A stretch of 10,247 bases of DNA, taken from assembly GCA_963169055.1 (NCBI GenBank), contig CAUJFU010000095.1, positions 1 to 10,247 of the forward strand, in the 5' to 3' direction. The position numbers and the translations under genes were made by a program. Below are positions 1-6,250 of the stretch, piece by piece. The notes under the pieces are model-generated. The model worked only from the letters and a program-made list of their open reading frames with translations. It made no database searches and was not told the origin of the DNA. The stretch's first letter is position 1, and every line of letters begins with the position of its first letter. Origin of the DNA: Myxococcota bacterium (GTDB lineage Bacteria; Myxococcota_C; UBA6777).

Positions 1-1931
1 GTGGGCGTTTTTATATGGCCGTCACCATCGCACAATACCTGATCCCGGGGGACGTCTCGATCCAAGGGGCAGGTATCCGCCCCGATATCGAACTGGTGCC
101 TGTGCGTATCAACGCCAAAGATCCGCAATACTACCGCTCGATGCTCAACGACATCGAAGAGCGCAAGCTGCGCTGGCCCAAATTCCTCCAACAAAACCTC
201 GATCTACAGCGGGGTGGCGTGCGACAATTGATGTTTTTACAAGCAGAACCCACATCGGCGTTATCCCCAACCTCCAACCCCCCCCATGCTGCGCCCTCTC
301 CCAAGACCTCCACCCAAACAACCACCCCCCGCCAAGGCAAACGCGCCAAAAAGCCCACCCCACGACGCGCCCCAAAAAACAAAAAGCGCCGACCTGCCGC
401 CTCATCCAAGGACGACTGGCACATGCCCAACGAACCCGAAGATCTCCACGAAGACTTCGAGGTCTGGTTCGCCCGCTATCTCTTGCGCTCAGTCAACAGC
501 GGACGCCGCGACGTGGCTTTACAACAAGCTGAATCCGCAATCGAACGCACGAAAAAGCGCGAAGAAAAAAGAATCGTTGCCGCACTCCGACAATTCGGCA
601 TCGACTGGCAAGCCTCTTCCAAGAAACGAAAACCCACGCGCCTACAAGCTGAGATCCACGCCTCGCCACAACATACCGAATGGAAGGTGGGACAGCCCGT
701 CCACTTGCGCGTCACGTTGCGCAACCTCGGCGAAACCCCCGCTCACCGCGTCCACGCAGTTGTGTACTCTGATCTAAAAACCTTTCAACACCACGAACTC
801 CTCTTGGGCCGCATCGCCCCAAAACAAACCATCACAAAAACATGGTCCTTCACCTTGCCCACCCATTACCCCACCCAGCCCAACCTGCTTCGTGTCGAGA
901 TCGAAGCCGATAACGCCGAAAAGATCGCGCCTCTCTACCTCAAAGCCCCCATCCAAGCCCCCGCTTATCCCTCTTTTCGCATCGTCTACCAAGTCCTCGA
1001 TCACGCCCCCGATGGCAACCAAGACGGACAACTCCAACCGGGCGAACACGCTCGACTGCGTGTATCTCTCCAAAACATCGCAACATCCGCAACATCCAAA
1101 AAAGCACGCCTGTCTTTGTTGATCAAAGGAGCGATCGTTCTTCAACCACAACAACCTCTCTCAAACATCGGCCACAACCAACAACACACCGCCGAATTCT
1201 CCATCAAGATCCCCGATGCTGCGCCGATCGGACCGCTCCCAGCAGCCCTTCATCTTCACGATCCACTCTCCGGCTACACCATGCTCCATCCCATCACCCT
1301 TCAAGTCGCCCCTGCCTCTTCAACGCTCCCTACCCCCGCAAACGGTTGGGCCGTCTTCTCCCAAAAAACCCCGCTGTGGGGGCAACCCGCCGATTCTCCT
1401 CTCCCCACTTTTTACGCCCATCCTTCCACCACCCTTCCCGTATCGGTACGCTTTGCAGGATACCTTCAAGTCCGCCTCCCCAATCCACCCCAACAACCGA
1501 CCCCCTCGAACAACACGTCCTCCCTTTCTTCCAACAAACGACCACCCTTCGCTTGGGTGCGCGAAAAAGATATCCGCCTCCAAACCTCTCCCTCCCCACA
1601 AAAACCGCAGATCGAACCCATCTATGCCATCGATCCGCCACGCATCGATCTCCCCCAACAAAGCTCGATCTGGACCGACCACTCCTCTCACACCCTCTCT
1701 GCGCACATCCACTCTCAACACGGAATCCTCGACGTATACGTCCTACTCAAAGACAAAAAAGTCTTCTACAAACACATCCAGCACCCCGCTTCCAAAGGCC
1801 CACTCCAACTCCCTCTCCGCATCAATCTCCCCCTTCACATCGGCCTCAACCACGCACGCATCGTTGTGCGCACAGAACGCGGCACCTTTCTTCGCCACAC
1901 CCACCTCTTCCGCACCTCCTCACCCAAATAG
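1..1931 (+). CDS. S41 family carboxy-terminal processing protease, C-terminal part (5' truncated by window)
   Basis: The reading frame is open to the window's left edge (GGG CGT TTT TAT ATG...), so the ATG at 15 is internal and about 642 residues are visible. Counting from that Met, residues 1-30 hold the end of an S41 protease domain (VTIAQYLIPGDVSIQGAGI, then PDIELVPV), the strand that follows the catalytic Ser/Lys region; those catalytic residues are not in the window. Residues 80-135 are a Pro/Thr-rich linker with a very basic stretch (about 107-127). Residues 143-199 form a charged helical segment (DFEVWFARYLL, ending FGIDW). Two CARDB-like beta-sandwich segments follow at about 208-312 and 318-432; the second contains a DGNQDGQLQPGE loop (333-344) that looks calcium-binding. 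An SH3-like segment spans about 440-525 and a final beta-domain about 535-638. From memory, this architecture is typical of myxobacterial tail-specific proteases, which are exported and cleave proteins near their C-termini. Ends at TAG. Confidence 0.85.
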   Translation, partial: GRFYMAVTIAQYLIPGDVSIQGAGIRPDIELVPVRINAKDPQYYRSMLNDIEERKLRWPKFLQQNLDLQRGGVRQLMFLQAEPTSALSPTSNPPHAAPSPKTSTQTTTPRQGKRAKKPTPRRAPKNKKRRPAASSKDDWHMPNEPEDLHEDFEVWFARYLLRSVNSGRRDVALQQAESAIERTKKREEKRIVAALRQFGIDWQASSKKRKPTRLQAEIHASPQHTEWKVGQPVHLRVTLRNLGETPAHRVHAVVYSDLKTFQHHELLLGRIAPKQTITKTWSFTLPTHYPTQPNLLRVEIEADNAEKIAPLYLKAPIQAPAYPSFRIVYQVLDHAPDGNQDGQLQPGEHARLRVSLQNIATSATSKKARLSLLIKGAIVLQPQQPLSNIGHNQQHTAEFSIKIPDAAPIGPLPAALHLHDPLSGYTMLHPITLQVAPASSTLPTPANGWAVFSQKTPLWGQPADSPLPTFYAHPSTTLPVSVRFAGYLQVRLPNPPQQPTPSNNTSSLSSNKRPPFAWVREKDIRLQTSPSPQKPQIEPIYAIDPPRIDLPQQSSIWTDHSSHTLSAHIHSQHGILDVYVLLKDKKVFYKHIQHPASKGPLQLPLRINLPLHIGLNHARIVVRTERGTFLRHTHLFRTSSPK

Positions 1932-1953
1932 CCTCGCCGCTACGATACTTCTT

Positions 1954-2103
1954 GTGATCTTGTCGTGCTCTTCGTGTTGTATCACGCAGCCCACTCCCAA
2001 GGCCCACAAAAAAAGTCTTGAAGAAACAAATCTCTATCTGCTACATTCTCTCTTGCAAACGCCTCCTAAAAAAGTTTTTCAAAAAGAGTGGAAACTTCTT
2101 TGA
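1954..2103 (+). CDS. Possible tiny lipoprotein-like ORF (doubtful)
   Basis: An open frame just after the protease gene reads VILSCSSCC, then a hydrophilic tail (TQPTPKAHKKSLEETNLYLL...) to a TGA at 2101-2103. Directly upstream the same frame encodes SLAATILL, so the whole resembles a lipoprotein signal peptide with a lipobox-like LSCSSC. However, there is no ATG nearby and no Shine-Dalgarno site in front of the possible GTG (1954) or TTG (1960) starts; any longer version would overlap the protease gene. About 49 residues from the GTG. It may be a decayed remnant or chance; kept only because the signal-peptide pattern is striking. Confidence 0.15.
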   Translation: MILSCSSCCITQPTPKAHKKSLEETNLYLLHSLLQTPPKKVFQKEWKLL

Positions 2104-2118
2104 GGGGTACGCGATAAT
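2089..2118 (+). promoter_or_regulatory. Candidate sigma70-like promoter for the 172-aa protein
   Basis: GATAAT at 2113-2118 matches the -10 consensus at 5 of 6 positions; 18 bp upstream is TGGAAA (2089-2094), a 4/6 match to -35. This would give a leader of about 60 nt before the ATG at 2187. A weaker alternative is TTGAAG (2018-2023) with TACATT (2042-2047), spacing 18. Sequence match only. Confidence 0.35.
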
Positions 2119-2186
2119 GAAAGTGTCAAATCGAGCGAAGTGCAAAAACGTACAAATCAAACCAATCACTTGTAAGGAGAGACACC

Positions 2187-2705
2187 ATGTCTATCGGCGG
2201 CATCAATAACAATGGCTTGACCCCCCAACTCAAAATGAACGTCGGAAACACCGCTGACGTCAAACAAACCCAACACAAAAGCTTTGGCGCTCACCTCGCC
2301 GGTGGCCTCAGCACCGCTGCAAGTGCTGTCGGCGGCGCCGCTGCCATGGCTCTCCCCAACATCCCCGGTGGCGCTGTTCTCTCCGCTGCTATGTCCGGCG
2401 CTCAAAACGTCGGCACCGGTAGCGCAGCCCTGACGGGCGCTGGCGCCACAACAGGCACCAACCCCCTCTCCGCTGCCACGGGCTCCGCAAGCAGCGCAAC
2501 CTCCGCTATCCCCGGTGCTTCCAGCGGCTTGAACTCCCAATTCGACCAAAGCAAGCAAATGTTCGAAATGCAAGCCGGCTTCAACATGAAGTTCCTCGAA
2601 CTCCAAAACAACATGCAACAAGAATCGCGTACCTTCACTGCGGTCTCCAACATGATGAAAAACCGCACCGATACCGCGAAAAACTCCCTCCGTAACATCA
2701 ACTAA
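2187..2705 (+). CDS. Small Ala/Gly/Ser-rich protein of unknown function (172 aa)
   Basis: I do not recognise this family with confidence. The ATG is preceded by a clear Shine-Dalgarno AAGGAG (2173-2178, eight bases before the start), so the start is well supported. There is no N-terminal signal peptide. Residues 1-33 are polar; residues 34-115 are very rich in Ala, Gly, Ser and Thr (mildly hydrophobic, with no charged residue between His36 and Asp120); residues 116-172 are polar and probably one or two amphipathic helices (QMFEMQAGFNMKFLELQNNM, then ESRTFTAVSNMMKNRTDTAK). A glycine/alanine-rich body with a helical C-terminus and no signal peptide is seen in some proteins exported by type III-like or other contact-dependent systems; that is only an inference and no secretion genes are in view. 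It is a single-gene unit facing the sucCD operon. Codon use resembles that of the neighbours. Confidence 0.8.
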   Translation: MSIGGINNNGLTPQLKMNVGNTADVKQTQHKSFGAHLAGGLSTAASAVGGAAAMALPNIPGGAVLSAAMSGAQNVGTGSAALTGAGATTGTNPLSAATGSASSATSAIPGASSGLNSQFDQSKQMFEMQAGFNMKFLELQNNMQQESRTFTAVSNMMKNRTDTAKNSLRNIN

Positions 2706-2776
2706 TCTCCTCTCTCTCATCCTCCTCTCTCTCGTCCCCCTCTCTTCTCCTTTATCTTTCTCTCTCATCCCAAACA
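2706..2776 (+). terminator. G-poor pyrimidine tract, rut-like (possible Rho-dependent termination)
   Basis: From the end of the 172-aa gene to 2776 the + strand is almost only C and T (runs of CTCTCTC, TCCTCCTC) with a single G at 2734. Long, C-rich, G-poor, unstructured RNA directly after a stop codon is the classic setting for Rho loading. No hairpin with a T-run follows the stop codon immediately. Base composition is seen directly; the Rho role is inferred. Confidence 0.3.
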
Positions 2777-2800
2777 GCAAAAAAACCCGTGTTTGCACCA

Positions 2801-2829
2801 TTTCAAACAGCAGCGTTGTTGTTTTGAAA
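2801..2829. terminator. Hairpin between convergent genes, candidate bidirectional terminator
   Basis: TTTCAAA + CAGCA pairs with TGTTG + (bulged T) + TTTGAAA, giving a 12-bp stem (one G-T pair, one bulge) closed by a GCGT loop (2813-2816). A second, weaker inverted repeat CAAACA/TGTTTG lies just before it (2771-2776 and 2790-2795) and has a run of seven A in its loop, i.e. seven T on the minus strand. It sits between the 172-aa gene (+) and sucD (-), where terminators for both are expected. No long T-run directly follows the stem on either strand, so the call is tentative. Confidence 0.35.
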
Positions 2830-2840
2830 AACACCTATCC

Positions 2841-2901
2841 GCCCCATCAACACGGGGTCAAGAGGGCGAAGCCCTCTCGCGGGGTATGGGGCAGCGCCCC
2901 A
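2841..2901. repeat. GC-rich palindromic intergenic element with alternative pairings
   Basis: Contains AGAGGGC-GAA-GCCCTCT (2861-2877, 7-bp stem) and TGGGGC-AGC-GCCCCA (2887-2901, 6-bp stem). The outer GCCCCAT (2841-2847) can also pair perfectly with ATGGGGC (2886-2892), enclosing the first hairpin, so two mutually exclusive folds exist. The pattern (short GAA/AGC loops, GGGG spacers) resembles dispersed palindromic repeats seen between genes in many GC-rich genomes, but only one copy is in this window. It may help terminate sucCD transcripts on the minus strand. Confidence 0.55.
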
Positions 2902-2968
2902 CAAAACACAGCCACACGCGCCACTCCGATGTACAAAAAACAAAGGAGCGTACAGATCGAGGACGCCG

Positions 2969-3007
2969 AAATCTGGGGATAGGGAAATCTGGGGATAGGG
3001 AAATCTG
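2969..3007. repeat. 16-bp tandem repeat, about 2.4 copies
   Basis: The unit AAATCTGGGGATAGGG occurs at 2969-2984 and again at 2985-3000 without mismatch, followed by the first seven bases of a third copy (3001-3007). It lies 18 bp downstream of the sucD stop codon. On the minus strand it reads C-rich (CCCTATCCCCAGATTT). Confidence 0.95.
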
Positions 3008-3024
3008 AAAAAAGAGGGGGAGGG

Positions 3025-3918
3025 TTAACGAAGGAGGCCGCGTTCGAGCAATTGCTCTTTCATGGCGACACCCATGTGGGAGGGGGTGGAAGCGACGCGG
3101 ATGTTGGCGGCTTCAAGAATTTTGATCTTGGCGTCAGCAGTGTCATTTCCACCAGAGATGATCGCACCCGCGTGACCCATACGACGACCGGGGGGAGCGG
3201 CTTTTCCAGCGATGAACGCAGCGACGGGCTTGGTCATCTTTTCTTTGATGAACTGGGCGGCTTTGACTTCGGCGTTTCCGCCGATCTCGCCGATCATGAT
3301 CACGCCGTCGGTGTTTGGATCGGCTTCAAAGAGCGCAAGAGCATCAATGAATTGTGTACCGATCACAGGATCTCCGCCGATCCCGATGCAAGTCGACTGA
3401 CCGATCCCAAGCTGCGTGAGTTGGAAAACGGCTTCATAGGTCAAGGTTCCCGAACGGCTGATTACGCCGATGCGACCGGGCTTATGGATCTGGGCAGGCA
3501 TGATCCCGATCTTGCATTTTTCGCCCGGAGTAATAATTCCCGGACAGTTGGGGCCGATCATGCGAACGCCTTTGGCGTCCAAGACGGGCTTGACTTTGAC
3601 CATATCGAGGATGGGGATGCCTTCGGTGATCACCACGACCAAAGAGACGCCAGAATCGGCGGCTTCGAGGATCGCATCGGCGGCGAATTTGGGGGGAACA
3701 AAGATCATCGAGGCATTTGCGCCTGTTTCTTTCACAGCATCGCGGACGGTGTGGAAGATGGGGACTTTTTCTTCAAAGAGTTGGCCGCCTTTTCCGGGGG
3801 TGACGCCTGCAACGACGTTCGTTCCGAAGGCCATACATTGCCGCGTATGAAAGGAGCCAGCGGAGCCGGTGATCCCCTGAACGACGAGGCGAGTGTCTTT
3901 TCCTACAAGGATGCTCAT
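3025..3918 (-). CDS. sucD: Succinyl-CoA synthetase (ADP/GDP-forming) alpha subunit
   Basis: Alpha subunit of succinyl-CoA synthetase, the TCA-cycle enzyme that converts succinyl-CoA plus nucleoside diphosphate and phosphate to succinate, CoA and nucleoside triphosphate; cytoplasmic, partner of SucC. 297 residues (E. coli SucD about 289). The N-terminal CoA-binding Rossmann domain starts [21 protein letters not shown] (GITGSAG at 15-21), GPNCPG is at 122-127, and the ligase domain carries the phospho-histidine in [10 protein letters not shown] (His249). The ATG is preceded by AAGGAG (3927-3932 on the + strand) with 8-base spacing; this site overlaps the sucC stop codon, and only 12 bases separate the two genes, so they are surely co-transcribed and probably translationally coupled. 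Full length, no anomalies. Confidence 0.97.
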   Translation of the reverse strand: MSILVGKDTRLVVQGITGSAGSFHTRQCMAFGTNVVAGVTPGKGGQLFEEKVPIFHTVRDAVKETGANASMIFVPPKFAADAILEAADSGVSLVVVITEGIPILDMVKVKPVLDAKGVRMIGPNCPGIITPGEKCKIGIMPAQIHKPGRIGVISRSGTLTYEAVFQLTQLGIGQSTCIGIGGDPVIGTQFIDALALFEADPNTDGVIMIGEIGGNAEVKAAQFIKEKMTKPVAAFIAGKAAPPGRRMGHAGAIISGGNDTADAKIKILEAANIRVASTPSHMGVAMKEQLLERGLLR

Positions 3919-3930
3919 ATCACAGTCTCC

Positions 3931-5100
3931 TTATGCGCCAATCGCTTTGACGATCTTTTGTGCGGCGTCGTTGAGGTCGTCGGCGGAAACGATGGCCAGT
4001 CCGCTATCGTTTAGCATGCTCTTTCCGAGGTCGACGTTGGTTCCTTCGAGGCGAACCACGAGGGGGACGGTCATTTGGATCTGTTTGGCGGCGGCGATCA
4101 CAGCGGCGGCGATCACGTCGCACTTCATAATTCCACCAAAGATATTCACGAGGATGCCTTTGACGTGGGGATCGGAGAGGATGATCTTGAAGCCTTCGGT
4201 GACAGCTTCTTGGCTTGCGGAACCACCGACATCAAGGAAGTTGGCGGGTTCACCGCCGTGATGCTTGATGATATCCATCGTGGACATCGCAAGTCCGGCA
4301 CCGTTGACGAGACACCCGATGTTTCCGTCCAATTTGACGTAAGAAAGCTCGAATTTGGCGGCTTGGATCTCGGTGGGTTCTTCTTCGTCCATGTCGCGTA
4401 GCTCGGCCCATTCGGGATGACGGAAACCTGCGTTGTCATCGAAGTTGATCTTGCCGTCAAGCGCGAGCAATCCGCCTTCTTTGGTCAAGACCAAGGGGTT
4501 GATCTCAAACAGCGATGCGTCTTCTTGGACATAAGCGTTATAACAACCCAAGACCACGTTTCGGAAGTCTTTGGCGGCGGACTTGGGAAGCCCCAAATCA
4601 AAAAACAGTTGATTGATCTGATAATCACCCACGCCCGTTGCGGGATGGATCTGGGCCTTTAAGATCTTTTCGGGGGTTTTGGCTGCGACTTCTTCGATAT
4701 CCATCCCGCCTTCGGTGGATGCCATGATCGTGACACGCGAAGTCTCACGATCCAGCACCATTCCGAAGTAGTACTCGTGTTGGATATTGCAACCGTCTTC
4801 GATCAGCAAACGCTTGACAAGTTGCCCTTGTGGGCCTGTTTGATGCGTGATCAACGTCATGCCAAGGATGGCCTTGCTGTGTGCGATCGCCTGATCCAGC
4901 GTACCGGCCAGCTTCACCCCGCCGCCTTTTCCGCGCCCACCCGCGTGGATCTGCGCCTTGACAACAACCTTTTTGTCGCCGACGCCTAGCTGTTTTGCCA
5001 CAGCGGTGGCCTCTTCCACAGAAAAAGCGACTTGCCCGTTGGGTACGGGTACACCGTATTTTTTCAAGAGTGCCTTGGCCTGATATTCATGGATCTTCAA
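3931..5100 (-). CDS. sucC: Succinyl-CoA synthetase beta subunit (TTG start)
   Basis: Beta subunit of succinyl-CoA synthetase, carrying the ATP-grasp nucleotide site; pairs with SucD. 389 residues from the TTG at 5100-5098 (E. coli 388). This start is chosen because the protein then begins MKIHEYQAK exactly as the family does, and a perfect AAGGAGG (5106-5112) lies 5 bases upstream. A longer in-frame reading from an ATG at 5202 would add 34 residues overlapping the upstream gene and has no family support. Visible landmarks: [16 protein letters not shown] (48-63, nucleotide binding), FEINPL (198-203, metal ligands), [11 protein letters not shown] (214-224), [11 protein letters not shown] (266-276), NIFGGI (319-324). 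Whether it prefers ADP or GDP cannot be read here. The 25-base gap to the upstream fumarase-like gene points to one operon. Confidence 0.97.
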   Translation of the reverse strand: MKIHEYQAKALLKKYGVPVPNGQVAFSVEEATAVAKQLGVGDKKVVVKAQIHAGGRGKGGGVKLAGTLDQAIAHSKAILGMTLITHQTGPQGQLVKRLLIEDGCNIQHEYYFGMVLDRETSRVTIMASTEGGMDIEEVAAKTPEKILKAQIHPATGVGDYQINQLFFDLGLPKSAAKDFRNVVLGCYNAYVQEDASLFEINPLVLTKEGGLLALDGKINFDDNAGFRHPEWAELRDMDEEEPTEIQAAKFELSYVKLDGNIGCLVNGAGLAMSTMDIIKHHGGEPANFLDVGGSASQEAVTEGFKIILSDPHVKGILVNIFGGIMKCDVIAAAVIAAAKQIQMTVPLVVRLEGTNVDLGKSMLNDSGLAIVSADDLNDAAQKIVKAIGA

Positions 5101-5105
5101 GATAT

Positions 5106-5112
5106 CCTCCTT
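5106..5112 (-). promoter_or_regulatory. Strong Shine-Dalgarno site that decides the sucC TTG start
   Basis: AAGGAGG on the minus strand, five bases before TTG-AAG-ATC-CAT. It is the strongest ribosome site in the window and explains how a TTG codon can start an abundant TCA-cycle enzyme. Confidence 0.85.
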
Positions 5113-5125
5113 CTTGGATTGGCCT

Positions 5126-5833
5126 TCAAAGAATGATCTCGCCCGTCGAGGCGCGTTGGTGTTTTTGGGATGTATGGTAGGCATGAAAGAGATCGCGGCC
5201 AAATGCGTCGACTGCGATCAAAGCAGGGAAAAGAGATACTTTAATTCGGCGAATCGCCTCCAAACCCAGATCAGGATACGCAACGATCTCGGATTGAAGA
5301 ACACAACGCGCAAGCAAGGCTCCCGCTCCACCAGGCGCATGGAGATACAACCCCCGACCTCGCTTGATCGCCTCGATCACATCGTGGTTTCGGGGTCCAT
5401 ACCCCACAACGCAGCGCACACCCGCCGTCAACAAATGAACCGCGATGCGATTAAAGGGAGCGCTGATCTCTGGATCAAAACTACCGATCACCTTCCCAAA
5501 AGGCGCAGGACTCGGCGTAGAAAAATAAATGGATTGTTGTTCGAGAGGAATCGCTGTGGGCAACCCTTGTTTGATCTCCGAAACCAAGCGCTGTCCGGCA
5601 AGATGCCCCATACTGTACATCGTCCCTTCCAACCAGACCCAATGACCCGCACGCAATCCCGCAAGAACGTGATCCTGAAATGGAAGCTCCAGACGCAGCG
5701 GCGTCATATCTTCTGTCTTTGCGTTGACGTGCGCGGTCGCCGAAGGGATCGCAGGCAGTTGATCCTCCGTCGGAGTCTCCAAGGTATCGTTGCGGGTCCC
5801 CTCTGTTTCGGCTTGTTGAGAAGGAGAAGCCAT
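5126..5833 (-). CDS. Divergent class I fumarase/tartrate dehydratase beta-subunit-like protein, substrate residues replaced
   Basis: 235 residues. From about residue 44 the protein aligns along its whole length, without gaps in the key blocks, to the beta subunit (FumA C-terminal domain / TtdB fold) of iron-sulfur fumarases: [14 protein letters not shown] (70-83) against the usual G-x-IYTxRDxAHxx; [12 protein letters not shown] (118-129) against SxGPTTSxRMxx; VVGYGPR (142-148) against xxGKGxx; then the well-kept [10 protein letters not shown] (166-175), YPDLGLEAI (186-194) and [15 protein letters not shown] (202-216). Thus the Arg and His of TxRDxAH are Gly76 and Gly80, the TT and Arg of GPTTSxR are Glu122-Ile123 and Pro126, and the Lys of GKG is Tyr145. 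In known class I fumarases these residues contact the substrate, so fumarase activity is doubtful. The iron-sulfur alpha subunit is not adjacent. Residues 1-42 are low-complexity; an internal ATG at 5707 (Met43, 193 aa) matches family length better; neither start has a strong ribosome site. It leads the operon with sucC-sucD, 25 bases before sucC. Confidence 0.8.
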   Translation of the reverse strand: MASPSQQAETEGTRNDTLETPTEDQLPAIPSATAHVNAKTEDMTPLRLELPFQDHVLAGLRAGHWVWLEGTMYSMGHLAGQRLVSEIKQGLPTAIPLEQQSIYFSTPSPAPFGKVIGSFDPEISAPFNRIAVHLLTAGVRCVVGYGPRNHDVIEAIKRGRGLYLHAPGGAGALLARCVLQSEIVAYPDLGLEAIRRIKVSLFPALIAVDAFGRDLFHAYHTSQKHQRASTGEIIL

Positions 5834-5967
5834 GATCTAACCTATATTGTCTTTCGTCGCGGAGGTTGATTTGTTTTTGAGAAGGAACGAGAAACGCAGC
5901 CAACGGCCCGAAGAACGCGCTCGAACCCCACACCAATCCGCACAGCAGGCAGATCGTACGCCTCGCA

Positions 5968-5993
5968 CGCGCCCAAAAAAGCGCGCCCAAAAA
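5968..5993. repeat. Short direct repeat with A-tracts (CGCGCCCAAAAA, twice, 14-bp period)
   Basis: CGCGCCCAAAAA occurs at 5968-5979 and 5982-5993. A-tracts separated by 14 bp next to a palindrome suggest bent or protein-bound DNA in the divergent control region; function is inference. Confidence 0.6.
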
Positions 5994-5997
5994 CGCA

Positions 5998-6014
5998 CGT
6001 CCAAAGTTTGGACG
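5998..6014. promoter_or_regulatory. 17-bp palindrome, candidate operator
   Basis: CGTCCAAA-G-TTTGGACG: two perfect 8-base arms around one central base. Such a symmetric site between divergent genes is the usual form of a binding site for a dimeric transcription factor. Its centre is about 170 bp before the fumarase-like start and 63 bp before the candidate -35 of the kinase promoter. No regulator gene is in the window to pair with it. Confidence 0.5.
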
Positions 6015-6068
6015 CACTCTTAGCACAGCAACCTCCCCCTGTAAAGCATCCAAAAACAGCTTTGTGGG

Positions 6069-6098
6069 TTGACCTCAAGCCGTCCTTGCAAGCACAAT
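6069..6098 (+). promoter_or_regulatory. Candidate sigma70-like promoter of the kinase-FGE gene
   Basis: TTGACC (6069-6074, 5/6 to consensus) and CACAAT (6093-6098, 4/6), spaced by 18 bp. This would give a leader of about 145 nt before the ATG at 6251. Sequence match only. Confidence 0.35.
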
Positions 6099-6250
6099 AG
6101 AAAACAGACGGCAGCGACGTAGGATGGCGGGAAGCATCCCGAGAACCCACCACACCCAATTCAAACGAAGCGGCCTTGCGTGCTGAGAGATCGACAGAAA
6201 GCGATGCGTTAAACGAGTGATCGTGCGAGCGTTGGGAGAACAAAGCGACC

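Larger units (their letters stand above)
5834..6250. other. Divergent intergenic region between the sucCD operon and the kinase gene
   Basis: About 417 bases with no convincing gene on either strand; the open frames here have no ribosome site, no recognisable motif, and run into the flanking genes. It must contain the start signals of both units. Seen in it: two A-tract repeats (5968-5993), a 17-bp palindrome (5998-6014) and a plus-strand promoter candidate (6069-6098). For the minus strand I found no convincing -35/-10 pair; GACAAT (minus strand, 5851-5846) is a possible -10 without a matching -35. Confidence 0.7.

Noticed and set aside
1216-1953. Plus-strand open frame overlapping the protease gene
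   Set aside because: Pro/Ser/Thr-rich out-of-frame reading of a C-rich gene; no independent coding evidence. Only its last part beyond the protease stop was kept as a doubtful lipoprotein-like ORF.
2969-3007. Origin or iteron cluster
   Set aside because: Only 2.4 copies, with no replication gene or DnaA-box cluster around it.
3052-4014. Plus-strand open frame of 320 codons opposite sucD
   Set aside because: Antisense shadow of a clearly conserved enzyme gene; its Asp/Gly-rich product matches no family and arises from the codon bias of sucD.
5101-5202. Longer SucC start at the ATG of 5202
   Set aside because: Adds 34 residues not present in the family and overlaps the preceding gene; the TTG at 5100 has a perfect ribosome site.
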